The notes under the pieces were generated by a model, which saw only the letters and a program-made list of their open reading frames with translations, searched no databases and was not told where the DNA came from. A stretch of 64,000 nt of DNA from Levilinea sp. (GTDB lineage Bacteria > Chloroflexota > Anaerolineae > Anaerolineales > Anaerolineaceae), in contig JARKPO010000005.1 in the NCBI GenBank assembly GCA_029975215.1, positions 124,001 through 188,000 of the forward strand. Reading direction: 5' to 3'. Of the stretch, positions 43,676 through 51,323 are shown piece after piece. The position numbers and the translations under genes were made by a program. How positions within the stretch are numbered: position 1 is the stretch's first letter; each line of letters begins with the position of its first letter.

Positions 43676-43705
43676 ATGTCATCTGATTTATGGTCAAATG
43701 TCATG

Positions 43706-44068
43706 TTAGGCCTCGACATCATTCGATTCATCGCTGCTGCTTTCAGCGTTTACATCAGATGTCACAGCAATTGGGGATAACAGGGTGGTAAATTTTGCGC
43801 GAAAGCTGCGCTCGGGTTCGTTCTCCAGGAAAATAGATGTGGACATATCATTTCCATCCAGAATGATTGTTGCAGGCGGTCCATCCTTTCCATAGATCAA
43901 GAGGACAACCAATTGACAGATGCATCGGGTACGAGTGTCCATCGCTGAAAGCAGATCGAAGGATTGGACCACCGCATATCCGGCCGACTTGAATTGTTCA
44001 GTCACCTGGGTGACGGTACAGCCACATGCCTGATTTACTACCAGGATTGGTTGCTTTCCTGCGTTCAT
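43706..44068 (-). CDS. Small cytoplasmic Cys-rich protein of unknown function
   Basis: 120 residues, ATG 44068 with GGAG eight bases upstream. The motifs NQACGCTVTQV near the N-terminus and TRTRCICQLVVLLIYG in the middle place paired Cys as for a metal site; the C-terminus is acidic (SSSDESNDVEA). No established family is recognised. It carries its own regulon operator with exact 54-nt spacing, so a copper- or thiol-related role is inferred. Confidence 0.65.
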   Translation of the reverse strand: MNAGKQPILVVNQACGCTVTQVTEQFKSAGYAVVQSFDLLSAMDTRTRCICQLVVLLIYGKDGPPATIILDGNDMSTSIFLENEPERSFRAKFTTLLSPIAVTSDVNAESSSDESNDVEA

Positions 44069-44085
44069 TTCATATCTCCGATTTG

Positions 44086-44153
44086 AGTATAGAAGGTCGG
44101 AGTATTCGTGCGAAGGGCAGAATCACGGACTCAGACGTAAGTGATTCTGCCTA
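44086..44153 (-). promoter_or_regulatory. Regulon operator and -10 box for the 43706-44068 gene
   Basis: TAAGT-GATTCT-GCCTA at 44138-44153 (two mismatches) with TATACT (44091-44086) exactly 54 nt from the dyad centre. The operator overlaps one arm of an 11-bp hairpin (44116-44126 with 44141-44151), probably the terminator of the gene upstream. Confidence 0.55.
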
Positions 44154-44435
44154 TCAATGGCAGCCATGCTTGTGTTCGTTTTCTACCGGGACTGGGCTGA
44201 GCCGATCGCCCGTTTTGGACAGGGGAGATTGTTCATGGTGGCCACCGTGGTCAGTATGACCTGCGTGCATCCAGAAATGGCTCAAGATCATTGCTCCAAT
44301 CAAGCCATAATTGATAACCAGGCCAACAGACACTTTGAAAACGAATATAGCTACTAAGGCGGCCAGCAATCCAGCGACTGTGACCAATAAGATTGGTTGG
44401 ATTCGAAGCTTGTTGGAGGGGTTCGTTTGGTTCAT
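44154..44435 (-). CDS. Small His-rich membrane protein (DUF2933-like)
   Basis: 93 residues: two helices (about 14-34 and 38-55) then a His-rich tail (HAGHTDHGGHHEQ, HKHGCH). The layout resembles DUF2933-type small proteins near copper genes; assignment is tentative. AAGGAG lies before ATG 44435. It ends in TGA directly followed by TAG. The tail probably binds Cu or another soft metal. Confidence 0.65.
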   Translation of the reverse strand: MNQTNPSNKLRIQPILLVTVAGLLAALVAIFVFKVSVGLVINYGLIGAMILSHFWMHAGHTDHGGHHEQSPLSKTGDRLSPVPVENEHKHGCH

Positions 44436-44457
44436 AAAAAGTCTCCTTTGTACTTCT

Positions 44458-44525
44458 ACTATAGTGAAGGCCGAGACTTTCTATAAGCGCTGTTTCACGT
44501 GCCTTTGAGCTAGCATAAATGCCTA
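44458..44525 (-). promoter_or_regulatory. Regulon operator and -10 box for the 44154-44435 gene
   Basis: A degenerate dyad CTAGC-ATAAAT-GCCTA at 44510-44525 with TATAGT (44463-44458) exactly 54 nt from its centre. It overlaps the last codon and stop of the upstream ATPase-like gene (44523). Confidence 0.5.
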
Positions 44526-45572
44526 GGCTGGCGCGAGCTGACTTAACAAGTTCGTCGCAAGGGGATATTGATTGTCCAAGATATTTTGCAGTTTGTCTCG
44601 GAGGTTATTCGTATTCGCTATTTTTTCGCTATATGGGAGTAATAAGGACTGGGTGATGGCCAGGTCCATTGCGATTTGTAAATTCTTTTGTGGGTTTTCG
44701 TCGAAGAGGCCGGACCCCATTTGTGACCATGAATTGGAGAGATAGATCATTCCCTCAAGCAGCATACTGCTGGAATTCATGGCAGAAACTTTCTGAAGAA
44801 TTTTTTGTACACGAAGTAAGGGAAACAAGGCCGAGGGAATCCTGCGCAGAATGATCAGCAACTTCCGAAAAGCTCGTTGTGGATCTCGAATGTAAGATTG
44901 GATCAAACGTTTCTCTCTCAATGGATCTGGCCTCGCACTGCCAACCAATCGATAACCGGGTAATTTCGTTGGCGCACAGTCAATGACGGTTGTTTGCGAG
45001 AGCAGATCCGCATCCGACCAGGGGAACGTGAGCGTGTCCATTGTGCCAATGATGGCGAGGTTGGGCGGAAATGGAATTGGATTTGAGAAATGGGAGGTGG
45101 GCAAGCGCATCAACTCACCATGGCGAAGTTGAAAGGCTGTTTCCGAGAAATACTCCTGTAGTTCACCAGGGCTGATCCTCTTGATATTGGCAATATAGAA
45201 CCGGTCCCGATTTCCTGGCAACCCGGCTTCTTCGATCATCATTTCTAGTTTGAGGGTATTGAACCGGGATTGAGTTTGTGTAAACATGGCGACGTCTGCG
45301 GTTTGGGATGCCCACCAGGGATGTCCCACCATCGGTTGATATTGATTCGAACCGCCGCCTGTTATAACTTGGCAATAACTTTCGACCAGCGCTTCTTTTT
45401 CGGCTTCGCGTGGGCCAATCAGAATCATCAGAGGCTTGGATTTGAAGGCGACAAGAAAGTTAACCGTCCATACTCTCGGGAGCAAAAAACCGCGCTGGAG
45501 AAGTTGTTCGTCAACCTTATTAAGCAGCATGATTTCAGGATCAAGCATTTGATAATTTTCTCGTTTCCTCAT
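44523..45572 (-). CDS. McrB-like AAA ATPase relative with degenerate P-loop
   Basis: 349 residues. The N-terminal part resembles an AAA/McrB NTPase: LMILIGPREAEKEALVES occupies the Walker A position but lacks the GKT core, and FYIANIKRISPGELQEYFSE and PNLAIIGTMDTLTFPW resemble the McrB Walker B/sensor region (GTMN-like). The C-terminus is helical. Probably not an active ATPase, or a divergent one. GAGG five bases before ATG 45572, ATGA overlap with the methyltransferase gene. Role in the copper operon unknown. Confidence 0.55.
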   Translation of the reverse strand: MRKRENYQMLDPEIMLLNKVDEQLLQRGFLLPRVWTVNFLVAFKSKPLMILIGPREAEKEALVESYCQVITGGGSNQYQPMVGHPWWASQTADVAMFTQTQSRFNTLKLEMMIEEAGLPGNRDRFYIANIKRISPGELQEYFSETAFQLRHGELMRLPTSHFSNPIPFPPNLAIIGTMDTLTFPWSDADLLSQTTVIDCAPTKLPGYRLVGSARPDPLREKRLIQSYIRDPQRAFRKLLIILRRIPSALFPLLRVQKILQKVSAMNSSSMLLEGMIYLSNSWSQMGSGLFDENPQKNLQIAMDLAITQSLLLPYSEKIANTNNLRDKLQNILDNQYPLATNLLSQLAPA

Positions 45573-46219
45573 ATAGCCTCAGGCAAAATACGATAATGGA
45601 CCAGTTCTCCAAAAATGGTTTTAAAGCGCCAAATCTCAACGATACTGGTAAACCCAGCCCGGCGTAACATCTCCGGGAGCAAGCCCTGAATATTATCTCC
45701 GGCTTCCTCGAGGCGGGCAATTGGGATGGATATCATCCTCATCACAAGATTAGACGGTTTCCCAAAATCCAACAGATGAAATTCACCGCCAGATTTTAAA
45801 ACCCGTAAGACTTCCTGGAATGCTTTAACCTTATTCGAAGCGATGAGATGGTGCACCATTAGGCAGGAAACGACCCGATCAAATGAGGCATCAGGATAGG
45901 GTAGGGCTGTAGCCATCCCTTCCCTCCATTGGATGGACAGGCCGGCAGCCTCGGCTTTCTTTTGGGCTATGTGGAGCACGGTGGAGTCGCCGTCCAGTCC
46001 GATCAATTTGAGCTGCGGGAAACGCCGCTTTATCTGGATGGTCAATGTGCCCGTACCGCAACCCAGGTCAAGAACCTGCTGATCACTCGCAAGGTTGGAA
46101 TACTCGACCAGATGGCGCTTAAACTCATTCTCCCGCATGCCCCATTTAAGCAAGGGGTCATACAGTGGGGTCAACCAGTTTTGGTTAAGTGCCGGAATGT
46201 ACTTTTCATTCTTTGCCAT
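45569..46219 (-). CDS. SAM-dependent methyltransferase (UbiE/Methyltransf_11 type)
   Basis: 216 residues with motif I VLDLGCGTGTLTI, GLDGDSTVL (Asp for the ribose), ALPYPDASFDRVVSCLMVHHL and RVLKSGGEFHLLDFG. The N-terminal LTPLYDPLLKWGMRE is typical of small-molecule methyltransferases in metal and metalloid clusters. The substrate cannot be named. It lies 4 bases after the CcdA-like gene and overlaps the ATPase-like gene. Confidence 0.78.
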   Translation of the reverse strand: MAKNEKYIPALNQNWLTPLYDPLLKWGMRENEFKRHLVEYSNLASDQQVLDLGCGTGTLTIQIKRRFPQLKLIGLDGDSTVLHIAQKKAEAAGLSIQWREGMATALPYPDASFDRVVSCLMVHHLIASNKVKAFQEVLRVLKSGGEFHLLDFGKPSNLVMRMISIPIARLEEAGDNIQGLLPEMLRRAGFTSIVEIWRFKTIFGELVHYRILPEAI

Positions 46220-46223
46220 AGAG

Positions 46224-47045
46224 TTACACCGTTGCCAGAATGATCAGCCCCATAATTACCACTCCACTTCCAAGCGCCAACCGCACCCATTCTTTGTGAT
46301 GAAGATTCCAATGGGCCAGCCGGTTAAGTGTTGGGCGAGCAGAGGCCAGGATCAAGATCACCACCAATGGCATGATGAAGATGACATTGTAGAGAATCAG
46401 GTATGCATAACCTAACATAGCGGTTGGTTGTAGGGCCAACAGGCTGAGGACGCCCAGGTAGACAGCCCCACTGCAAGGAACCGTGCAAAGGCCAATGAGG
46501 AAGCCGCCGACTACAAGGGCGGGGATGGTAGCTTTCTGGGCGGACTGGCGGGCAATCTCACTCACTTTGCCGGGAGCCTGTAATTTCCACCCCCAACTTG
46601 GGAGGAAATAATCTTTGATCATCCACAAGCCAATCAGAATGGCTACAAGAGCGCCTAACCGCGCCGGCAGATGCTGACGGGTGAAGAAATCCACCGCCTT
46701 TAGCAGGCCAACGCCCAGGGCCAGGTAAGTCAGGAACACCGCGCCAATATAAATGCTGCCCATCCCAACCAGGCGCGCCCGGGTTACCGTGATATTTTGC
46801 TCTCCTGCTTTGAGCGTCGTTAGCAGCGCCGTGATGAATAAGAGCAACACAGTGAAGGCACAGGGATTGATCCCATCTACTGCCCCGGCGATGATTACCG
46901 TAGGAAGCGTAATCACTGGCAGGTAGCTCTGCATGGCCGCCTCAGGGGCATTCGGGTGCCAGAATCCGGCGAGGCCTACGGCTCCGAACGCCAGAATGCC
47001 TAAGGATAACAAGATCAGGTTGCGGCGAAGTATCGTGGATGACAT
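46224..47045 (-). CDS. CcdA/DsbD-beta-like membrane thiol-electron transporter
   Basis: 273 residues with seven helices. The two redox Cys are in DGINPCAFTVLL and CTVPCSGAVYLG, the standard CcdA pair. It resembles the membrane part of 15645-16853. In the copper operon it would keep the Cys of cupredoxins and YHS or CuA-type proteins reduced outside the membrane. Confidence 0.8.
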   Translation of the reverse strand: MSSTILRRNLILLSLGILAFGAVGLAGFWHPNAPEAAMQSYLPVITLPTVIIAGAVDGINPCAFTVLLLFITALLTTLKAGEQNITVTRARLVGMGSIYIGAVFLTYLALGVGLLKAVDFFTRQHLPARLGALVAILIGLWMIKDYFLPSWGWKLQAPGKVSEIARQSAQKATIPALVVGGFLIGLCTVPCSGAVYLGVLSLLALQPTAMLGYAYLILYNVIFIMPLVVILILASARPTLNRLAHWNLHHKEWVRLALGSGVVIMGLIILATV

Positions 47046-47049
47046 TAAA

Positions 47050-47511
47050 TTATCCTTCGACGATCAACTTGCCGTTCATCGTTGGATTGGCGCGCCCACC
47101 GCAGCAAATGTCACAATAAAAAACGTATGTTCCTGGTTCGGTCGGTGTGAAAGTCGTCATCGCGGTTCCCTCTGGGGGGGCAACAACATTGGCATTAAAT
47201 TCATCGACGGCCCATTGGTGTTTTCCGCCACCATCCGTGTGATGCGAGTTATCCAGGCTACGCAGACGGATCGTGACCGGATCACCTACCTTCACCCGGA
47301 TCACGTCTTTATCGAATCCGCCCATGTCCGCGGCAATGTCGATAACGTTGCCGGCAACCGGCAGTGGAGCCCGATAAAAGGCATTGAACAGCAATACACC
47401 GGCCAGGCCCAGGACAGTCAACACGATCCCCGTAAAGACAAATTTGTTCAGACGGCGATTGCTGTGACTTGTTGAAGCGTGATTTCTTTTATGCTGGTTA
47501 TTTTGACGCAT
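47050..47511 (-). CDS. Membrane-anchored cupredoxin with degenerate CuA-like loop
   Basis: 153 residues: basic N-terminus, one helix (about 28-48), then a cupredoxin domain ending in YVFYCDICCGGRANPTMNGKL. The Cys-x3-Cys spacing of CuA is present, but the ligand His after it is replaced (GGRA); a HHTDGGGKHQW segment may contribute His. The ATG directly abuts the stop of the preceding 47-residue gene (TAGATG). Confidence 0.78.
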   Translation of the reverse strand: MRQNNQHKRNHASTSHSNRRLNKFVFTGIVLTVLGLAGVLLFNAFYRAPLPVAGNVIDIAADMGGFDKDVIRVKVGDPVTIRLRSLDNSHHTDGGGKHQWAVDEFNANVVAPPEGTAMTTFTPTEPGTYVFYCDICCGGRANPTMNGKLIVEG

Positions 47512-47655
47512 CTAGAATCCTATGCTTGCCAGAATGTTGAGAATTCCTTGTACGAGGAAATAGACGCCAAATCCCAAGAGAATGCTTGCCAGTAGGTAAT
47601 GTGCCACCTTTTGAGATTTGGTTGGGTGAGATAAGTCGACATACGGCTTTTCCAT
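47512..47655 (-). CDS. 47-residue single-helix membrane protein
   Basis: MEKPYVDLSHPTKSQKVAHY followed by one helix (LLASILLGFGVYFLVQGIL). GGAGG lies six bases before ATG 47655 and the stop abuts the cupredoxin ATG. Comparable to the 48-residue protein at 56203-56349 that precedes another CcdA gene; both may be small partners of CcdA/cupredoxin systems. Confidence 0.7.
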   Translation of the reverse strand: MEKPYVDLSHPTKSQKVAHYLLASILLGFGVYFLVQGILNILASIGF

Positions 47656-47670
47656 TTGAAACCTCCGATA

Positions 47671-48462
47671 TCAGGCATTCACGGAAAGTTGCCGTTTCTT
47701 CAGCAACGTAATCGCGAGGAGCGGCAGACTGATCGCAAATACAACAATGCTAATAAGTTGCGCCTGGTTCATACCCAGAGCAATGATCTTATACGCGCTC
47801 GTAAAAGCGATGAAGAAGCGGGCAAAAGAGTAAAGCGCCAGATAGATCAAGGCCAAAATTCCATCCTTTAAACCTTTCTTGCGCAGGCTCCAAAGCACGG
47901 CGAAGATAGCCAGGTTCATCAGGATCTCGTAGACCGGCGTGGGAGTGTAGTAGACACCAAGTTGGGGAACCATCGCGTTCGGGCTGACATAGGCAAAGCC
48001 AAATGGACCATTGGTCGGTTTGCCCACAGCATCTCCTGTGATGATGCATGCGATTCTTCCAACAGCCTGGGCTAGAACCACGCCGGGAACAAAGGCATCT
48101 AGCAGGCGCGTTAACTTCCAGTGATTGATGCGTGCGAGCACTGCGGTGGCCGTGAGCCCTCCCAGTACGCCGCCCCAGATGGCCAGGCCGCCTTCCCAAA
48201 TATACAAAGCGCGGATTGGATTGGCGGCGAATTCATCCGGCCAATGATCAATCACGTGGAATAGCCGCGCACCAACCATGCCGGCAAGAACAATCCACAA
48301 AACACTGTTCGCGAGTTGTTCGGTATTGAAGCCTTTTCGTCCAGCTTCTTTAAGAGCCAACCAGACGCCCAAAATCACGGCGGCCGTTACGATCAGGCTG
48401 TACCATCGGAGATGGAAATGACCTATTGAAAACAGAATGGGGTCGATCGGAATGGTGATCAT
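47671..48462 (-). CDS. lgt: Prolipoprotein diacylglyceryl transferase
   Basis: 263 residues from ATG 48462 (AAGG five bases upstream); the longer frame to 48501 has no support. Seven helices; GHFHLRWYSLI at the N-terminus and the signature region GRIACIITGDAVGKPT follow the Lgt pattern, with FARFFIAF near the end. It attaches diacylglycerol to lipobox Cys; several lipoproteins in this window (multicopper oxidase, PCYCGC, FixH-like) would be substrates. The Lgt signature is divergent (the usual N-x-x-N residues are not obvious). Confidence 0.82.
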   Translation of the reverse strand: MITIPIDPILFSIGHFHLRWYSLIVTAAVILGVWLALKEAGRKGFNTEQLANSVLWIVLAGMVGARLFHVIDHWPDEFAANPIRALYIWEGGLAIWGGVLGGLTATAVLARINHWKLTRLLDAFVPGVVLAQAVGRIACIITGDAVGKPTNGPFGFAYVSPNAMVPQLGVYYTPTPVYEILMNLAIFAVLWSLRKKGLKDGILALIYLALYSFARFFIAFTSAYKIIALGMNQAQLISIVVFAISLPLLAITLLKKRQLSVNA

Positions 48463-48522
48463 AATACCTTTTAAGACCTTCCCCGTTCGCTTATTTGCCA
48501 AACGGGGAAGGGAGAGGAAGTT

Positions 48523-48696
48523 TTAGTGGTGTCCGGAGTGGCTGTCCTCAGCCTTCCCCACATATTTCTGGGGTTCTTTATCAAAGGCCTTCTTACACCC
48601 TGACGAACAAAAGTAATATGTCGTCCCCTGGTAATCGGATTTCCCGGCCGCCGTCTTGGGGTCGACATCCATGCCACAGACTGGGTCTTTTGCCAT
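48523..48696 (-). CDS. Small YHS-domain protein
   Basis: 57 residues: MAKDPVCGMDVDPKTAAGKS, TYYFCSSGC and KAFDKEPQKY, a complete YHS domain nearly identical in pattern to the N-terminus of the Cu ATPase, with a His-rich tail (HSGHH). AAGGAG precedes ATG 48696. First gene of the operon running to about 44523. Likely a copper carrier or sensor-type metallochaperone. Confidence 0.8.
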   Translation of the reverse strand: MAKDPVCGMDVDPKTAAGKSDYQGTTYYFCSSGCKKAFDKEPQKYVGKAEDSHSGHH

Positions 48697-48750
48697 CGAT
48701 TTCTCCTTTTGGTCTACGTGATAGACCGAATTAATTTGATCTCACTTACA

Positions 48751-48790
48751 AATAAAAGTATAAGGCGCTGTTCGAACAGTGAACAGCGCC
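48751..48790 (-). terminator. Terminator of the kinase operon overlapping the next promoter
   Basis: GGCGCTGTTC (48764-48773) pairs perfectly with 48781-48790 over a 7-nt loop and is followed on the minus strand by TTATACTTTTATTT. The T-rich tail contains the TATACT -10 box of the YHS operon, so terminator and promoter are superimposed. Confidence 0.7.
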
Positions 48791-48824
48791 AAGTAGCCGG
48801 ATTTGAGGTAAGCGTTAATGCCTA
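48757..48824 (-). promoter_or_regulatory. Regulon operator and -10 box for YHS-Lgt-cupredoxin-CcdA operon
   Basis: TAAGC-GTTAAT-GCCTA at 48809-48824 (one mismatch), overlapping the kinase stop codon. TATACT (48762-48757) is exactly 54 nt from the dyad centre. Operator to ATG: 113 bases. Confidence 0.62.
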
Positions 48825-50549
48825 CCTTACTTGTAAGGTGATAATGGTACCTTGACCTGGTGTAGAGAGGATTTTTAACTCGGCATTGATTATTTCGGCC
48901 CGTTCCTGCAGCCCCAACAAACCGAAATGTCCCTTTTCTGGAAATTCAGCCGGATTGGCCGGAACAACGAACCCTTTTCCATCATCTCGAATCTGAACAA
49001 AGACTTCCGAGTCGGTGAAATCCAGCTCTACCCAGGCATGTTTGGCCTCGGCATGGCGGATCACATTATTGAGCGACTCCTGGACGATGCGATACACCGA
49101 CATCGCCTTTTGCGCATCCATACCGCGTTCTTGCCCCCTTACTTTATAGGCAATTGGGATGTTGGCGGTTTGCCCCATCTCCTGAACCAGCATTTCTAAA
49201 GAAGCGACCACGCCCAGGTCTTCCAGATAAATCGGGCGCAGCCCGCGGATCATGCGGCGCAGGTTGGTCATGGCTTGCTGGACCAATGTTTGTAGTTCGC
49301 TCAGAGATCCTTGCTGCGCCTCAGGGGAATTGATCGAGATCAATTGAAGGCGCTGGTTGAGCGCAATCAACGCCTGGATGGTGTCATCATGGAGTTCGCG
49401 TGCCAGGCTGCGTCTTTCATTTTCCACTCCAGCAGTGATTGCGCCGATGTAACTGCGCAGGCTCTGTTGGGCAGCCTTTAATTTATCCGCCATATCGATC
49501 AATTCAAACTGCAAATTACGGATCTCTTCGATCCCACCCACTTGCTGCCGGATAGCTTCAAAATCCCCCCTGGCGAGGCCCGCGGCCAGTTTTTCTAGTT
49601 TTTGTAACGGGGTCACAATCCTGCGCGCCCCAAACCAGATCGTGAAGATTGCCAGTATGAAAACCGGAGCCAGTACCAAAGGGGCCGACTGGGTGCTGAT
49701 TAAGTAAGGGCTGGCGATATCTTCCCAGGCTTCTTCAATCACCAGTCCCCATCCAACCGGATGGATGGGGGTAAAGGCGACGACGTGCTCACCCTCGCTG
49801 CCTTGATAATAATTGATCCCACTTTCACCATTCAGTGCCTCGGTGATCCCTGGATGCGATTGAACGTACTCATCCATTTTTGAGGGACCGGCGCGATAGA
49901 GAACGTCGAAATCCCCTCTCGTTTTCTTTGGACTGATGACCAGGATGGTGACCTGACCAGAATTTGCCAGATCGCCAATCGTCACGTCGATCAGGTTTTT
50001 TGGAGAAAAAGCCCCAAGAAGCACGTTGCCCATTTCTGTTTGTGTGGCAAGAAAGATATACGATTGGGTTGTTCCTGGCGGTGTGATCGGGCTAGAAAAG
50101 GTCGGCGCGGGTTCATCTTGCGCTGACGCTTTGAATGGATCGGGAATCAGGGCCGGGATGGTCTGCCAATCCAATTCTGTTGTAGTAGCGCGGATCAAAC
50201 TCCCATCCCGGGTGAAAAGGGCGATACCTCCTTCGAAGGTGGAGGCAATTTCGTCTGGCGTGAAGCGGATAGAGGAGAAATCAGGCCGGTCTCCCATTTC
50301 CCGTGCAATCAACTGAATGGTGCCAGTCAGATGGGTCACTTCCCGTTCGATAGAGGAGGATGCCGCACGGACCGTCCTCAGATCTCGATCACCCACCAGG
50401 CTGCGCATGGCTTCGTGATGAAGCGTCTGGCTGCCGAAGGCCACCACCAGAAGTAAAACGGTCAAAGGCATTATGGTAATCAAAAATAATTGGAGGGTAA
50501 ACCCCCTCCAATTCGATTTTTTCACGGTAGGGTGATCCTGCTTAGACAA
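48822..50549 (-). CDS. Sensor histidine kinase, Cache sensor, HisKA_3 (NarX/DegS group)
   Basis: 575 residues. The start is TTG 50549 with AAAGG six bases upstream. An N-terminal helix (about 18-40), a large extracytoplasmic Cache-like domain (about 45-285), a second helix, a HAMP-like linker, then HisKA_3 with the phosphoacceptor in RSLARELHDDTIQALI and an ATPase domain with ESLNNVIRHAEA and RDDGKGF. It lies 32 bases after its regulator (50582-51259). Signal unknown; copper or redox state is plausible given the genes carrying the shared operator. Confidence 0.88.
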   Translation of the reverse strand: MSKQDHPTVKKSNWRGFTLQLFLITIMPLTVLLLVVAFGSQTLHHEAMRSLVGDRDLRTVRAASSSIEREVTHLTGTIQLIAREMGDRPDFSSIRFTPDEIASTFEGGIALFTRDGSLIRATTTELDWQTIPALIPDPFKASAQDEPAPTFSSPITPPGTTQSYIFLATQTEMGNVLLGAFSPKNLIDVTIGDLANSGQVTILVISPKKTRGDFDVLYRAGPSKMDEYVQSHPGITEALNGESGINYYQGSEGEHVVAFTPIHPVGWGLVIEEAWEDIASPYLISTQSAPLVLAPVFILAIFTIWFGARRIVTPLQKLEKLAAGLARGDFEAIRQQVGGIEEIRNLQFELIDMADKLKAAQQSLRSYIGAITAGVENERRSLARELHDDTIQALIALNQRLQLISINSPEAQQGSLSELQTLVQQAMTNLRRMIRGLRPIYLEDLGVVASLEMLVQEMGQTANIPIAYKVRGQERGMDAQKAMSVYRIVQESLNNVIRHAEAKHAWVELDFTDSEVFVQIRDDGKGFVVPANPAEFPEKGHFGLLGLQERAEIINAELKILSTPGQGTIITLQVR

Positions 50550-50581
50550 TGCGCGCCTTTTGTTTCATCTGGTCACGAAGC

Positions 50582-51259
50582 TCACGATCCCTCATCAGCG
50601 ATATTGGCTGAGATCAGACCAAGTGATACCGCGCGCATAACTGCTTCCGTACGGCTCTCGGCATTCAATTTCTGAAAGGTGTTGGCCAGATGGTTCTGAA
50701 CGGTCCGATCGCTGATACCCAGTTGTACGGCAATCGCCTTGTTGGTATATCCCTTTGCAGCCAAAGACAGTATTTGTAATTCGCGATCAGTGAGGGATTC
50801 CACGGGCGCTGTTTCATCCTGCCGGGCAAGTTTCGCGATTAGTTTTCGAGCCAGGGCAGCGTCCAGCACGGATTTACCGTGGAATACGTCGCGGATGCCC
50901 TGGATGATCTCACGTGGATCCGCAGTCTTTAGCACGTAACCATTCGCCCCAGCTCGCAGCACCGCCTGGACATAGGGATCGTCGTCGTAAGCGGTCAAAA
51001 CCAAAATGCCGACTGGCATACGATTGGACCGAATCCAGCGCGTCACCTCGATCCCGCTCATCATTGGCATCTGAATATCCAGAACAGCCACATCGGGATT
51101 AAATTGCTTCAGCAGCTCGCAGGCTTCCTGTCCATTAGAGGCTTCTGCAACAACCTGGAGATCGGGGCTGAGCTCCAAAAATTGCCGGATTCCAGCGCGC
51201 ACAACGATGTGGTCGTCGGCTAATAAAATTCGGATAATCTGTTGGTTTTCTGAGGTCAT
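50582..51259 (-). CDS. NarL/FixJ-family response regulator
   Basis: 225 residues: DDHIVVRAGIRQFLE, phosphorylatable Asp in VAVLDIQMPMMSG, Lys in YVLKTADPREI and a LuxR-type HTH (LTDRELQILSLAAKGYTNK, ISDRTVQNHLANTFQKL). Paired with the Cache kinase downstream. Highly similar to the orphan at 40485-41192. A TATAAT box at 51274-51269 precedes the ATG closely, so it may have its own constitutive promoter. Confidence 0.92.
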   Translation of the reverse strand: MTSENQQIIRILLADDHIVVRAGIRQFLELSPDLQVVAEASNGQEACELLKQFNPDVAVLDIQMPMMSGIEVTRWIRSNRMPVGILVLTAYDDDPYVQAVLRAGANGYVLKTADPREIIQGIRDVFHGKSVLDAALARKLIAKLARQDETAPVESLTDRELQILSLAAKGYTNKAIAVQLGISDRTVQNHLANTFQKLNAESRTEAVMRAVSLGLISANIADEGS

Positions 51260-51323
51260 GACGATTTTATTATACTCACGCGCTTAGATTATGGGTATTG
51301 AAAAGTGGATGTAGTAAGTGCAT

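Noticed and set aside
44154-44156. TGA at the end of the His-tailed membrane protein as a further Sec codon
   Set aside because: It is followed at once by TAG, so readthrough would add nothing; a normal stop.
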